From the IMG/VR virus record IMGVR_UViG_3300020347_000022, positions 1 through 28,278 of that record: a stretch of 28,278 nucleotides of DNA, one strand, 5' to 3'. Positions 15,689-22,323 of this stretch are shown here, in pieces. Within the stretch, counting starts at the first letter, position 1. Every line of letters starts with the position of its first letter. Both the position numbers and the translations under genes were made by a program. This stretch comes from a virus. The notes under the pieces are model-generated. The model saw only the letters and a list, made by a program, of their open reading frames with translations, ran no database searches and had not been told where the DNA came from.

Positions 15689-16849
15689 ATGTGGAATAAA
15701 GTGAAAAAAGTTGAGTTTCTTAACAAACTCATTCAAGAAAATGGTTCTGTTCTTTCAAAACAGTTAATCAAAAAATTGGCAACAGAATTTGGTGAGTCTA
15801 GTCCACAGTGGATGTGGAAACCAGAATTCCGCTCAGGACATGGTTCTTATGACCTGTCTGCCAGTCTGATGAAACTTTCTGGTAACAATGTAGTGCAAAT
15901 AAAACCTGTTCAACAGGAACAGACATTTGTAGCTCCTGCATTGCCTGCGCGTCATACCAATCAATCTCTGGTGCCTGAAAAAGATCCAAATTTTGTCAAG
16001 TTTGGTTTCTATAACGACTTGCGTAAAATCTTAACATCTAAAATGTTTTACCCTGTCTTTATTACTGGTTTGTCTGGTAATGGAAAAACCTATGGTTCTC
16101 AGCAGTTATGTGCTCACTTGAAACGTGAATGCATTACAGTTCCTATCACTATTGAAACAGATGAGTCTGACCTTTTAGGTGATAAAACTCTGATTGATGG
16201 AAACGTTGTGTTTTCTCAGGGGCCTGTAGTTGACGCGATGGAACGCGGCGCAGTTCTTATTCTTGATGAAGTTGACCTTGCATCAAATAAAATTATGTGC
16301 TTGCAATCTATTATTGACGGTAAAGGTGTTTACCTAAAGAAAGATAATCGTTTCGTGAAACCTGCCCCTGGCTTTACAGTGATTGCAACTGCAAACACAA
16401 AAGGTAAAGGTTCTGATGATGGACGGTTTATCGGTACAAACGTGATGAACGAGGCGTTTCTTGAGCGTTTCAAAATTACTTTTGAACAGGAATATCCTAG
16501 TCAGTCTGTTGAGAAAAAAATTCTCAACAATCACCTCACATCTCTTTTGAATGTGGAAAAACTTTCTCAATCAGATCAACAAAATGTTGAGGCACTTACC
16601 ATGTGGGCTGGTGCAATTCGGAAAACATTTGAAGAGGGTGGAATTGATGAAATCATTTCGACTCGTCGTTTGGTTCACATTGTAGAGACATATTCTATCT
16701 TCGAAGATGTAATGAAATCTATCGAATTGTGTACCAATCGTTTTGATGATGATACTAAGGCATCATTTGTTGACCTGTTTTCAAAAATCACAGGACAAGA
16801 AAAAGAAACAGTTTCAGAAGAAACTGATTCAGAAGAAATCCCATTTTAA
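15689..16849 (+). CDS. cobS: CobS-like MoxR-family AAA+ ATPase
   Basis: The 386-residue product is a single AAA+ module with Walker A GLSGNGKT (127-134), Walker B ILDEVD (191-196), sensor-1 ATANT (about 234-238) and the MoxR-type stretch DLLGDKTL between them. The N-terminal 90 residues look like a separate small domain, possibly for partner binding. Its relatives include CobS, the ATPase subunit of cobaltochelatase, widely carried by T4-like cyanophages, and MoxR chaperones that work with VWA proteins. The VWA gene directly upstream fits both. The acidic C-terminus (about 12 residues) ends in IPF. Actual cobalamin function is not shown by the sequence. Confidence 0.87.
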   Translation: MWNKVKKVEFLNKLIQENGSVLSKQLIKKLATEFGESSPQWMWKPEFRSGHGSYDLSASLMKLSGNNVVQIKPVQQEQTFVAPALPARHTNQSLVPEKDPNFVKFGFYNDLRKILTSKMFYPVFITGLSGNGKTYGSQQLCAHLKRECITVPITIETDESDLLGDKTLIDGNVVFSQGPVVDAMERGAVLILDEVDLASNKIMCLQSIIDGKGVYLKKDNRFVKPAPGFTVIATANTKGKGSDDGRFIGTNVMNEAFLERFKITFEQEYPSQSVEKKILNNHLTSLLNVEKLSQSDQQNVEALTMWAGAIRKTFEEGGIDEIISTRRLVHIVETYSIFEDVMKSIELCTNRFDDDTKASFVDLFSKITGQEKETVSEETDSEEIPF

Positions 16850-16858
16850 GGAGTGTTA

Positions 16859-17152
16859 ATGACTAACTACAAATTTAATGAAGATATATTGCTCGAAGAA
16901 ATTCGGGCATATATTGACAAAACATATGAAGGACATTATTCTGAAAATACTTTCCAGTCTACAGAAGTAATCATGGCCCGAGGGCACGGTGAAGGATTCT
17001 GTATGGGAAATATTGACAAATATTCCAATCGATATGGAAAAAAAGGCGAAACGCCAGAAGATTACAGAAAAGACTTGATGAAAATCATTCATTATGGTAT
17101 ACTGGCTTTATATAATCATGATAAAACATATGGAGAAAATTATGAGCATTAA
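16859..17152 (+). CDS. Small protein, DUF3310-like, function unknown
   Basis: The 97-residue product contains FCMGNIDKYSNRYGKKG followed by EDYRKDLMKIIHY, a pattern like the phage DUF3310 family (GN..KY..R...K....DL.KA..Y). No biochemical role is known to me. A GTG at 16853 is in frame two codons earlier, but AAGGAG at 16848-16853 is placed for ATG 16859. It overlaps the next small gene by 11 bases and lies between the CobS-like gene and the sliding clamp. Confidence 0.65.
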   Translation: MTNYKFNEDILLEEIRAYIDKTYEGHYSENTFQSTEVIMARGHGEGFCMGNIDKYSNRYGKKGETPEDYRKDLMKIIHYGILALYNHDKTYGENYEH

Positions 17153-17303
17153 TTTGAAGCATTCCGACAATTTGGATCGAGACTATAAAAAGTTAAGTTC
17201 CCCTAGAAAATCTTATGTTAAGGATCGGGCCAAGAACAATGGCCAAACAATATCACAATATTTAAATGAAAAGTATGGAGTAATTGAAAATGAAGTTGAG
17301 TGA
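17142..17303 (+). CDS. Hypothetical 53-residue basic protein
   Basis: I do not recognise the family. The product is Lys/Arg-rich and probably helical, with KLSSPRKSYVKDRAKNNG and ISQYLNEKYG. The frame is open further upstream, but GGAG at 17132-17135 is six bases before ATG 17142, which decides the start. It overlaps the preceding gene by 11 bases and gene 45 by 14 bases, so translation of the three is probably linked. Confidence 0.6.
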   Translation: MSINLKHSDNLDRDYKKLSSPRKSYVKDRAKNNGQTISQYLNEKYGVIENEVE

Positions 17304-17988
17304 ACAAACCCAAAATATTCTAAAAAACTATTCGACTATTAATCAGTCGATATATTTGCGTAAAGGTAGTAGACTTTCTACTATCTCTGTTATGCGTAAC
17401 ATCTTGGCTGCCACAGATGTATCAGAAACATTTCCAGTAGATTTTTGTATCTATGATCTAGGTAAGTTTCTAAACTTATTAAAGATATATCCAGAACTAG
17501 ACTTTCAAGAAAAGTATGTCATGATGTCTAACGGTGCAAAGACTTATAAATTTATGGCAGCAGAACCATCTATCATTGTATTTGTAGAAAATACATTTGC
17601 ATTAGAAGGTAGTGATAACAATCCAGAAGGATCGAAACCTTCGCCGGATTGGGATATCAATGTAAAGCTTCCAAATTCTACACTGCATACTATCAATCAA
17701 GTGGCATCCATTTCTGGACTTCCTGATTATTCATTGTCAACAAAAGACGATGGGGTTGTTTATTTCTGTGCATTGGATAAAAAAGATGATACATCCAATG
17801 TTGCTGAAGAACCAGTTGGTGAATCGAATGCAACATTTAATATGTACTTCCGTTCAGAAAACCTAAAGCTAATCGAAGGTGATTATGATGTAGGGATTTC
17901 TAAAAATAAAATCTCAACTTTCCGACATCAGAAGTTGCCAATTCAATATTGGATTACACTTGAACAAGACTCGACTTATGGGGAGTAA
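17290..17988 (+). CDS. 45: Sliding clamp gp45
   Basis: The trimeric gp45 ring holds polymerase gp43 on DNA and activates late transcription by contacting gp55. The 232-residue product (T4: 228) begins MKLSEQTQNILKNYSTIN, matching the T4 start MKLSKDT...LLKNFATIN, and ends WITLEQDSTYGE against T4 ALEADSTHDF. The frame extends two codons to a TTG at 17284, but the T4-like MKLS start and GGAG at 17277-17280 favour 17290. It overlaps the previous gene by 14 bases, and gene 44 follows two bases after its stop. Confidence 0.94.
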   Translation: MKLSEQTQNILKNYSTINQSIYLRKGSRLSTISVMRNILAATDVSETFPVDFCIYDLGKFLNLLKIYPELDFQEKYVMMSNGAKTYKFMAAEPSIIVFVENTFALEGSDNNPEGSKPSPDWDINVKLPNSTLHTINQVASISGLPDYSLSTKDDGVVYFCALDKKDDTSNVAEEPVGESNATFNMYFRSENLKLIEGDYDVGISKNKISTFRHQKLPIQYWITLEQDSTYGE

Positions 17989-17990
17989 GT

Positions 17991-18941
17991 ATGGACAATT
18001 TTTTATGGGTGGAAAAGTATCGCCCGAATGATATTGATAATTGTATCCTAACTGAAGACCTAAAGGCGACCTTCAAAGAGTTTGTGGAAACTGGTAGTCT
18101 TCCTAACTTATTATTGGCAGGCGGCCCAGGCGTTGGTAAAACAACCCTGGCCCGTGCCTTATGTAATGAGATGAAAATGGATTACATATTAATCAATGGT
18201 TCCGAAGACAGCGGTATTGATGTACTGCGTAATAAGATTAGAAATTACGCATCTACTGTGAGTTTTGACACTGGTAATAGTAATGAGTTTGGAAAGGTTA
18301 TTATTCTAGATGAGGCAGATTATCTAAACCCTCAATCGACACAACCAGCTCTTCGCGGTTTTATTGAAGAGTTTTCTGGTAATTGTCGTTTTATTCTTAC
18401 TTGTAATTTCAAAAATCGTATAATTGAACCATTACATAGTCGGTGTTCCATTGTAGAGTTTAAGATTAAAAAGTCTGATAAACCAAAACTCGCTGCATCT
18501 TTTTACAAAAGAGTTGTATCTATTCTTGGCAAAGAGAATATTAAGTATAAAGATAAAGTAGTTCAGCAAATGGTTATGAAACATTTTCCCGATTGGCGGA
18601 GAGTGTTAAATGAACTACAAAGATATTCTGTTGGGGGTGAAATCGATGAAGGATTGCTCACTGATGTAGGTGAGGTGAATGTCAATAAACTTGTGAAGGC
18701 AATGAAAGATAAGAACTTCACAGACTTGCGTGGCTGGGTTGCCCAAAACTTAGATAACGATCCTAATACTCTATATAGAAATATCTATGATGGTTTATAT
18801 GAACATGCAGAGGCATCTTCTATTCCACAAGCTGTTGTGACTATTGCTGATTATTCTTACAAATCTGCATTTGTTGCAGATCAGGAGATCAATCTTGTTG
18901 CTTGTCTTACTGAATTGATGATGGAATGTGACTGGAAATGA
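17991..18941 (+). CDS. 44: Clamp loader ATPase subunit gp44
   Basis: gp44 forms the ATPase part of the clamp loader that opens gp45. At 316 residues it matches T4 gp44 (319). It has EKYRPNDID (8-16), Walker A GGPGVGKTT (44-52), Walker B DEAD (107-110), the SRC arginine-finger motif (about residue 150) and the C-terminal ECDWK (T4: ECEMQWK). The stop overlaps the next start by four bases (ATGA). The ribosome binding site GGGGAGT lies in the end of gene 45. Confidence 0.96.
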   Translation: MDNFLWVEKYRPNDIDNCILTEDLKATFKEFVETGSLPNLLLAGGPGVGKTTLARALCNEMKMDYILINGSEDSGIDVLRNKIRNYASTVSFDTGNSNEFGKVIILDEADYLNPQSTQPALRGFIEEFSGNCRFILTCNFKNRIIEPLHSRCSIVEFKIKKSDKPKLAASFYKRVVSILGKENIKYKDKVVQQMVMKHFPDWRRVLNELQRYSVGGEIDEGLLTDVGEVNVNKLVKAMKDKNFTDLRGWVAQNLDNDPNTLYRNIYDGLYEHAEASSIPQAVVTIADYSYKSAFVADQEINLVACLTELMMECDWK

Positions 18942-19159
18942 ATAGTCCAAATACATCATTCAATTTAAATGTTCGGGATATTGAAATTATCGAACAGGCA
19001 CTTAGAGCGAAAGCAGGGCGTAGAGGCCTTGCTATTGCTCAGGGAGATACAAGCGAAAAATTTAGAGAAGAGATGCACGAAATTCAAGAATTATTGGGAA
19101 GAATTCATGAACAGAAAACATGGTATCGACCCAAAAAAGATGTATATGTGAGTGGATAA
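18938..19159 (+). CDS. Hypothetical 73-residue protein between genes 44 and 62
   Basis: No function is known to me. The product opens with FNLNVRDIEIIEQALRAK, continues with a basic helix (RRGLAIA, then a Glu-rich HEIQELLGRIH) and resembles small proteins found in the replication block of marine T4-like phages. It overlaps gene 44 by four bases and gene 62 by one base, so it is made with the clamp loader and may act with it. Confidence 0.7.
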   Translation: MNSPNTSFNLNVRDIEIIEQALRAKAGRRGLAIAQGDTSEKFREEMHEIQELLGRIHEQKTWYRPKKDVYVSG

Positions 19160-19545
19160 TGAGTTACGATTTATTTAAAGATTATGTTCCGGCAATTTCT
19201 CATACTAAAAAGAGATTGATGGATACTGAAGATGAACATTGGGAAAAAGCATATCAGGCTTTTCTTATTAATAAGAACTTTTCTAATTTTCATGACACGA
19301 TCTTATATGCAAATGAAATGAACATACATCATACCGCTGATAAAAAGTTGCAATTTGATTATTTACTAAATAGTGTGCGTCCAAGAAAAAGATTTTCACC
19401 TTGGCACAAAAAAACTATTCATAATGATTTCGAATATGTGAAAGAATATTATGGATATAATAATAAAAAAACAGAGGAAGCTCTTAAAATATTGTCGAAA
19501 GAACAAATAGGCATAATTAAGAGTAAACTGAACAAAGGCGGATAA
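19159..19545 (+). CDS. 62: Clamp loader small subunit gp62
   Basis: gp62 is the non-ATPase subunit of the gp44/62 clamp loader. The 128-residue product is shorter than T4 gp62 (187) and aligns best in its middle: KLQFDYLLNSVRPRKRFSPW here against T4 HFNYLMAAVPRGKRYGKW, followed by EALKILSKEQIG. The frame is open 13 codons further upstream, but ATG 19159 overlaps the previous stop (TAATG) and gives a normal N-terminus (MSYDLFKDY). Position between 44 and regA supports the call. Confidence 0.85.
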   Translation: MSYDLFKDYVPAISHTKKRLMDTEDEHWEKAYQAFLINKNFSNFHDTILYANEMNIHHTADKKLQFDYLLNSVRPRKRFSPWHKKTIHNDFEYVKEYYGYNNKKTEEALKILSKEQIGIIKSKLNKGG

Positions 19546-19547
19546 TT

Positions 19548-19937
19548 ATGTCACTATTAGAATCGTTAGTCGAAGTATCATTGGATGATCAAGAAGACTT
19601 TTTAAAAATTAGAGAAACACTCACTAGAATTGGAGTTGCCTCTAAAAAAGACAGGAAATTATATCAATCCTGTCACATTCTCCACAAGCAGGGTAAATAC
19701 TACATCGTTCACTTCAAGGAACTATTTAAACTTGATGGAAAGTCTTCTGATTTTTCTGAGAACGATAGAGCTAGAAGAAATACAATTGTAAACTTACTCA
19801 AGGAGTGGGGATTAATTGATATAGTAAAAGAAGATGTGTATGAAGATGCACCGATTTCTCAGATTAAAATTATCTCACATAAAGAGAAAAATGAATGGGA
19901 ATTAGTACCTAAATATAATATAGGTAGAAAAAGATAA
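19548..19937 (+). CDS. regA: Translational repressor RegA
   Basis: RegA binds the start regions of many early phage mRNAs, including those of replication proteins, and blocks their translation. The 129-residue product is very close to T4 RegA (122): VSLDDQEDFLKIRETLTRIG, the highly conserved LYQSCHIL and KYYIVHFKE, KEWGLIDIV, and the C-terminal KNEWELVPKYNIG. It starts two bases after gene 62, as in T4. Its mRNA targets cannot be read reliably from this sequence. Confidence 0.97.
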   Translation: MSLLESLVEVSLDDQEDFLKIRETLTRIGVASKKDRKLYQSCHILHKQGKYYIVHFKELFKLDGKSSDFSENDRARRNTIVNLLKEWGLIDIVKEDVYEDAPISQIKIISHKEKNEWELVPKYNIGRKR

Positions 19938-19952
19938 TACAGAGGATATATT

Positions 19953-20492
19953 ATGGCAAAGTGGGCAGAAATACCAGTATCACAAAAATCAACATCATTA
20001 AAATGTTATAAATTATTTGCGGAAGCACATCTTCCAGTTATGGGGTCAGAATGGGCAGCCTGTTTTGATCTCAGAGCATCATTACTTGGTAATGAACCAA
20101 TAAAATATTATGACGAATGGAATATAAAGAAAACTGCGACTGTCGAAGATGGAAATATCATACTCTATAGTGGACAAAGAATGTTAGTGCCTACTGGGCT
20201 AATATTTAATTTACCAGAAGATATGTCAATGAGAATACATCCACGTTCTGGATTGTCTTTAAAAAATGGAATTGTGATTGCTAATTGTGAAGGTGTTGTT
20301 GATTCTGATTACGTTGAGCAAACATATGTAATGTTGCATAACGTATCAATGAAAACTTTTCTTATTGAAGATGGAATGAGGATCGCCCAAGCAGAACTTG
20401 TATATAATGATCCAGTCAGAATAGAAGAAATTTTCGATAGACCAGAGCAAAAAACTTCAAGAAAAGGCGGCTTTGGTTCGACAGGACTGTAA
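19953..20492 (+). CDS. dut: dUTPase (deoxyuridine triphosphatase)
   Basis: This trimeric enzyme hydrolyses dUTP to dUMP, keeping uracil out of DNA and supplying the dTMP pathway. The 179-residue product shows all five motifs: ACFDLRA (36-42), HPRSGLSLKNG (96-106), VVDSDYVEQ (115-123), MRIAQAEL (142-149) and the C-terminal RKGGFGSTG (170-178). It is longer than many dUTPases (about 150) because of an insertion near 48-75. AGAGGA precedes the start by about ten bases. It ends the 45-44-62-regA-dut run; the hsp20 leader follows. Confidence 0.95.
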   Translation: MAKWAEIPVSQKSTSLKCYKLFAEAHLPVMGSEWAACFDLRASLLGNEPIKYYDEWNIKKTATVEDGNIILYSGQRMLVPTGLIFNLPEDMSMRIHPRSGLSLKNGIVIANCEGVVDSDYVEQTYVMLHNVSMKTFLIEDGMRIAQAELVYNDPVRIEEIFDRPEQKTSRKGGFGSTGL

Positions 20493-20519
20493 TTTTTATT
20501 ATATATAGTATTAGGATCG

Positions 20520-20605
20520 CCGATTCCTTCGCGCAATTGCGGTAAAATCGGTTTGGTACTCTAACGAGGCCTATTTCAAAACCTTGCTTAACAGGAGGAA
20601 AAAAC
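20520..20605 (+). promoter_or_regulatory. Structured hsp20 leader, candidate ROSE-like RNA thermometer
   Basis: The 113-base gap before hsp20 holds nested pairing. CCGATT (20520-20525) pairs with AATCGG (20546-20551) around the palindrome CGCAATTGCG (20532-20541). Directly before the start codon, TTGCT (20584-20588) faces the ribosome binding site AGGAGG (20593-20598) across a TAAC loop: T588-A593, C587-G594, G586 opposite G595, T585-A596, T584-G597, C583-G598. A U(U/C)GCU box with a G opposite a Shine-Dalgarno G is the mark of ROSE thermometers, which control small heat-shock genes. The pairing is seen in the sequence; temperature control is inference. Confidence 0.55.
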
Positions 20606-21067
20606 ATGGTTACGAAATTTAAAACTTTAGACCCTTTTATGCGTTATAGTGTTGGGTTTGATAGATTGTTTAATGAACTTGAGCTTCAGTCTCAAACAAC
20701 AACGCAAAACTATCCCCCATACAATGTAGTCAAAGGCACCGATAGTGATTATCGTATTGAAATTGCTGCATCTGGATTTTCAGAAGAAGAACTTGATGTT
20801 GAAGTTAAAGAAGATACCTTAACCGTTACTGGTACTAAAGACGATACAACAGATGTAAGAAATTATTTGCATAAGGGAATTTCGTCTAGAAACTTTGTAA
20901 GAACATTTACTCTCAACCCAGATGTTGTAGTGAATGGTGCTAAACTAGTGAATGGAATGCTTGTTGTAGAATTAGAGCATGTTATTCCAGAAGAGAAGCA
21001 GCCTAGAAAGATTGCTATCAATCAATCTAAAGGTAAAAAGTCAAAGAAAACTCTTTTGACTGAATAA
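20606..21067 (+). CDS. hsp20: Small heat-shock protein Hsp20 (IbpA-like)
   Basis: Small heat-shock proteins hold unfolding proteins without ATP. The 153-residue product has the IbpA-type N-terminus (DPFMRYSVGFDRLFNEL), the alpha-crystallin domain starting at NYPPYNVV, the strand motif GMLVVEL (117-123) and a C-terminal I-A-I (136-138) used for oligomer contacts. A basic tail follows. Hsp20 is common in T4-like marine phages. The strong AGGAGG lies in a possible thermometer hairpin. A G/C hairpin ends the unit. Confidence 0.95.
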   Translation: MVTKFKTLDPFMRYSVGFDRLFNELELQSQTTTQNYPPYNVVKGTDSDYRIEIAASGFSEEELDVEVKEDTLTVTGTKDDTTDVRNYLHKGISSRNFVRTFTLNPDVVVNGAKLVNGMLVVELEHVIPEEKQPRKIAINQSKGKKSKKTLLTE

Positions 21068-21074
21068 ATCATTA

Positions 21075-21092
21075 GGGGGGAGAAATCCCCCC
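21075..21092 (+). terminator. G6/C6 hairpin after hsp20
   Basis: Six G and six C residues pair across a six-base loop, eight bases after the hsp20 stop. It resembles the stem after gene 23 but only ATTCT follows, not a T tract. It may be a weak terminator or an mRNA-stabilising end, and lies about 20 bases before the next start codon. Confidence 0.55.
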
Positions 21093-21111
21093 ATTCTAAA
21101 AGGAAAATAAA

Positions 21112-21297
21112 ATGGAAACTCATGATCAATTAACCATTGAATTGGAACAGTATAAATTAGAAAACGAAAAATTTCAAGGCGGAAATAAATCTGCCGGCGT
21201 TCGAGCAAGAAAACACTTAAACGAATTGATGAAATTATGTAAGGCACGCCGAGGCGAAATCCAAGACGAAAAAGATTGGATTGTAAAAGGTTCTTAA
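21112..21297 (+). CDS. Small histone H1-like (Hc1-family-like) protein
   Basis: The 61-residue product contains NKSAGVRARKHLNELMKLCK followed by RRGEI, close to the core of bacterial histone H1-like proteins (typically K.AG.RARK.L.EL.KL.K..RKEI). These are small DNA-binding, nucleoid-associated proteins. The family's Lys/Ala-rich tail is missing, so DNA condensation is uncertain; a binding or architectural role is inference. AAGGA at 21099-21103 supports the start. Confidence 0.6.
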   Translation: METHDQLTIELEQYKLENEKFQGGNKSAGVRARKHLNELMKLCKARRGEIQDEKDWIVKGS

Positions 21298-21298
21298 T

Positions 21299-21634
21299 AT
21301 GTCAGAAGAATATGAAATGCATGTTGATGATAGTAATGTTTTATATAAAACAACAGGATCGGGAACCGATATAGAATTTTCTCCAGGCCTTCCACATGAT
21401 GGATTGATGCAAGAAATCCTTAACAATAAGGAAATTGTAACAAAAAGTCCACATGTAGTTCAAAAAATTCTTAATATGGAATGGAAATGGTTTGAAAGAA
21501 GAGTTATAAAATGGTTGGGTGATACTGAGTATTCTCGGCATCTTCAACAACAAATCAGAAATCATATTAAAAATGAAAAGAAGTGGATTCGTGAAGGTGC
21601 GAAAATGGAACAAGCAAAAGATTATCAAGGATAA
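21299..21634 (+). CDS. Hypothetical 111-residue protein
   Basis: I do not recognise this gene. The first half is polar with little motif content (SGTDIEFSPGLP); the second half looks helical and basic (KWFERRVIKWLGD, then NHIKNEKKWIREG). No signal peptide or membrane segment is seen. It starts one base after the stop of the histone-like gene, so both are probably on one transcript. There is no strong ribosome binding site, which suggests coupling to the gene before. Confidence 0.65.
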   Translation: MSEEYEMHVDDSNVLYKTTGSGTDIEFSPGLPHDGLMQEILNNKEIVTKSPHVVQKILNMEWKWFERRVIKWLGDTEYSRHLQQQIRNHIKNEKKWIREGAKMEQAKDYQG

Positions 21635-21649
21635 CATAGGAGTTATAAA

Positions 21650-21922
21650 ATGAAATTAGATTATTCACAAAGTTTAAAATTGAGAGCTTTAATCCGTAAA
21701 TATGAATATCAGCGAGATGAGGCGATTGCCAATCTTCAAGTATATTTTGAAAATGGAGTAGGCGTTGGAGAACATGGAGATGTGGTTGATGAAATGGATC
21801 GATTAGTCGGAAATCTAGAATACGCAGAAGGAAAACTAAAAACAGTTATTTCTTATTTTGCAAATATTCAACAACCAGCACCAGTAGAAGCGCCGACAGA
21901 AGAAGCTTCTGATGCCAGCTAA
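21650..21922 (+). CDS. Hypothetical 90-residue coiled-coil protein
   Basis: No family recognised. The product has a helical opening (SLKLRALIRKYEYQRDEAIANL), a Gly-rich turn, a second helix (DEMDRLVGNLEYAEGKLKTV) and a short Pro/Ala/Glu tail, suggesting a two-helix coiled coil. TAGGAG at 21637-21642 is a good ribosome binding site. It overlaps the Sm-like gene by 11 bases, so the two are likely co-translated. Confidence 0.68.
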   Translation: MKLDYSQSLKLRALIRKYEYQRDEAIANLQVYFENGVGVGEHGDVVDEMDRLVGNLEYAEGKLKTVISYFANIQQPAPVEAPTEEASDAS

Positions 21923-22259
21923 AGTTCTTAGACTTATTTCTGGCGAAGAACTGATGGGCGAAGTCGAAGAAAAAGAAGATAATAAAGTCTTCATCAAAAA
22001 TGTTTGTCAGATTGTAACATCATATGCCGACACAACCTCTGCTACTGCTAGGGTTGGGTTGGCACCCTTTATGCCATATACAAAATCGTCAGATGGCATT
22101 ACCGTTGAAAAATCTTATATTGGATTTATTACAGACCCAGTAAATGAATTAATCAACGAATATAATAAAGTATTTGGTAGCGGTTTAGTGATGCCACCAA
22201 GTAAACCAACACTCCAGACTTCTGCGCCAAGCGGAAATCATGGGTTCGTTAAAATTTGA
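21912..22259 (+). CDS. Sm-like (LSM-like) phage protein, function unknown
   Basis: The 115-residue product opens with AKVLRLISGEELMGEVEE and NKVFIKNVCQI, the strand-loop-strand pattern of a small Sm-like barrel (first strand LRL, conserved GEE, then a second pair of strands). A Pro-rich tail follows. The protein at 5109-5519 starts in the same way. Sm folds often bind RNA or form rings, but the partner here is unknown. The start overlaps the gene before by 11 bases; GAAGAAG upstream is a weak binding site. It ends just before the gene 43 promoter. Confidence 0.68.
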   Translation: MPAKVLRLISGEELMGEVEEKEDNKVFIKNVCQIVTSYADTTSATARVGLAPFMPYTKSSDGITVEKSYIGFITDPVNELINEYNKVFGSGLVMPPSKPTLQTSAPSGNHGFVKI

Positions 22260-22267
22260 TAAAAATC

Positions 22268-22296
22268 TTGACATATCGCAAAAGATGTGTTAAGAT
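22268..22296 (+). promoter_or_regulatory. Sigma70-type promoter for gene 43
   Basis: TTGACA (22268-22273) and TAAGAT (22291-22296) are 17 bases apart and sit about 28 bases before the DNA polymerase start. It would serve 43, uvsX, the zinc protein, 41 and the oxygenase, which follow almost without gaps. Confidence 0.8.
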
Positions 22297-22323
22297 TATC
22301 AAACAATTATATAATGAGGTATT

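Noticed and set aside
20493-20605. Possible tRNA or tRNA-like gene in the hsp20 leader
   Set aside because: The hairpins do not form a cloverleaf, and there is no T-loop GGTTCGA-type sequence or acceptor stem.
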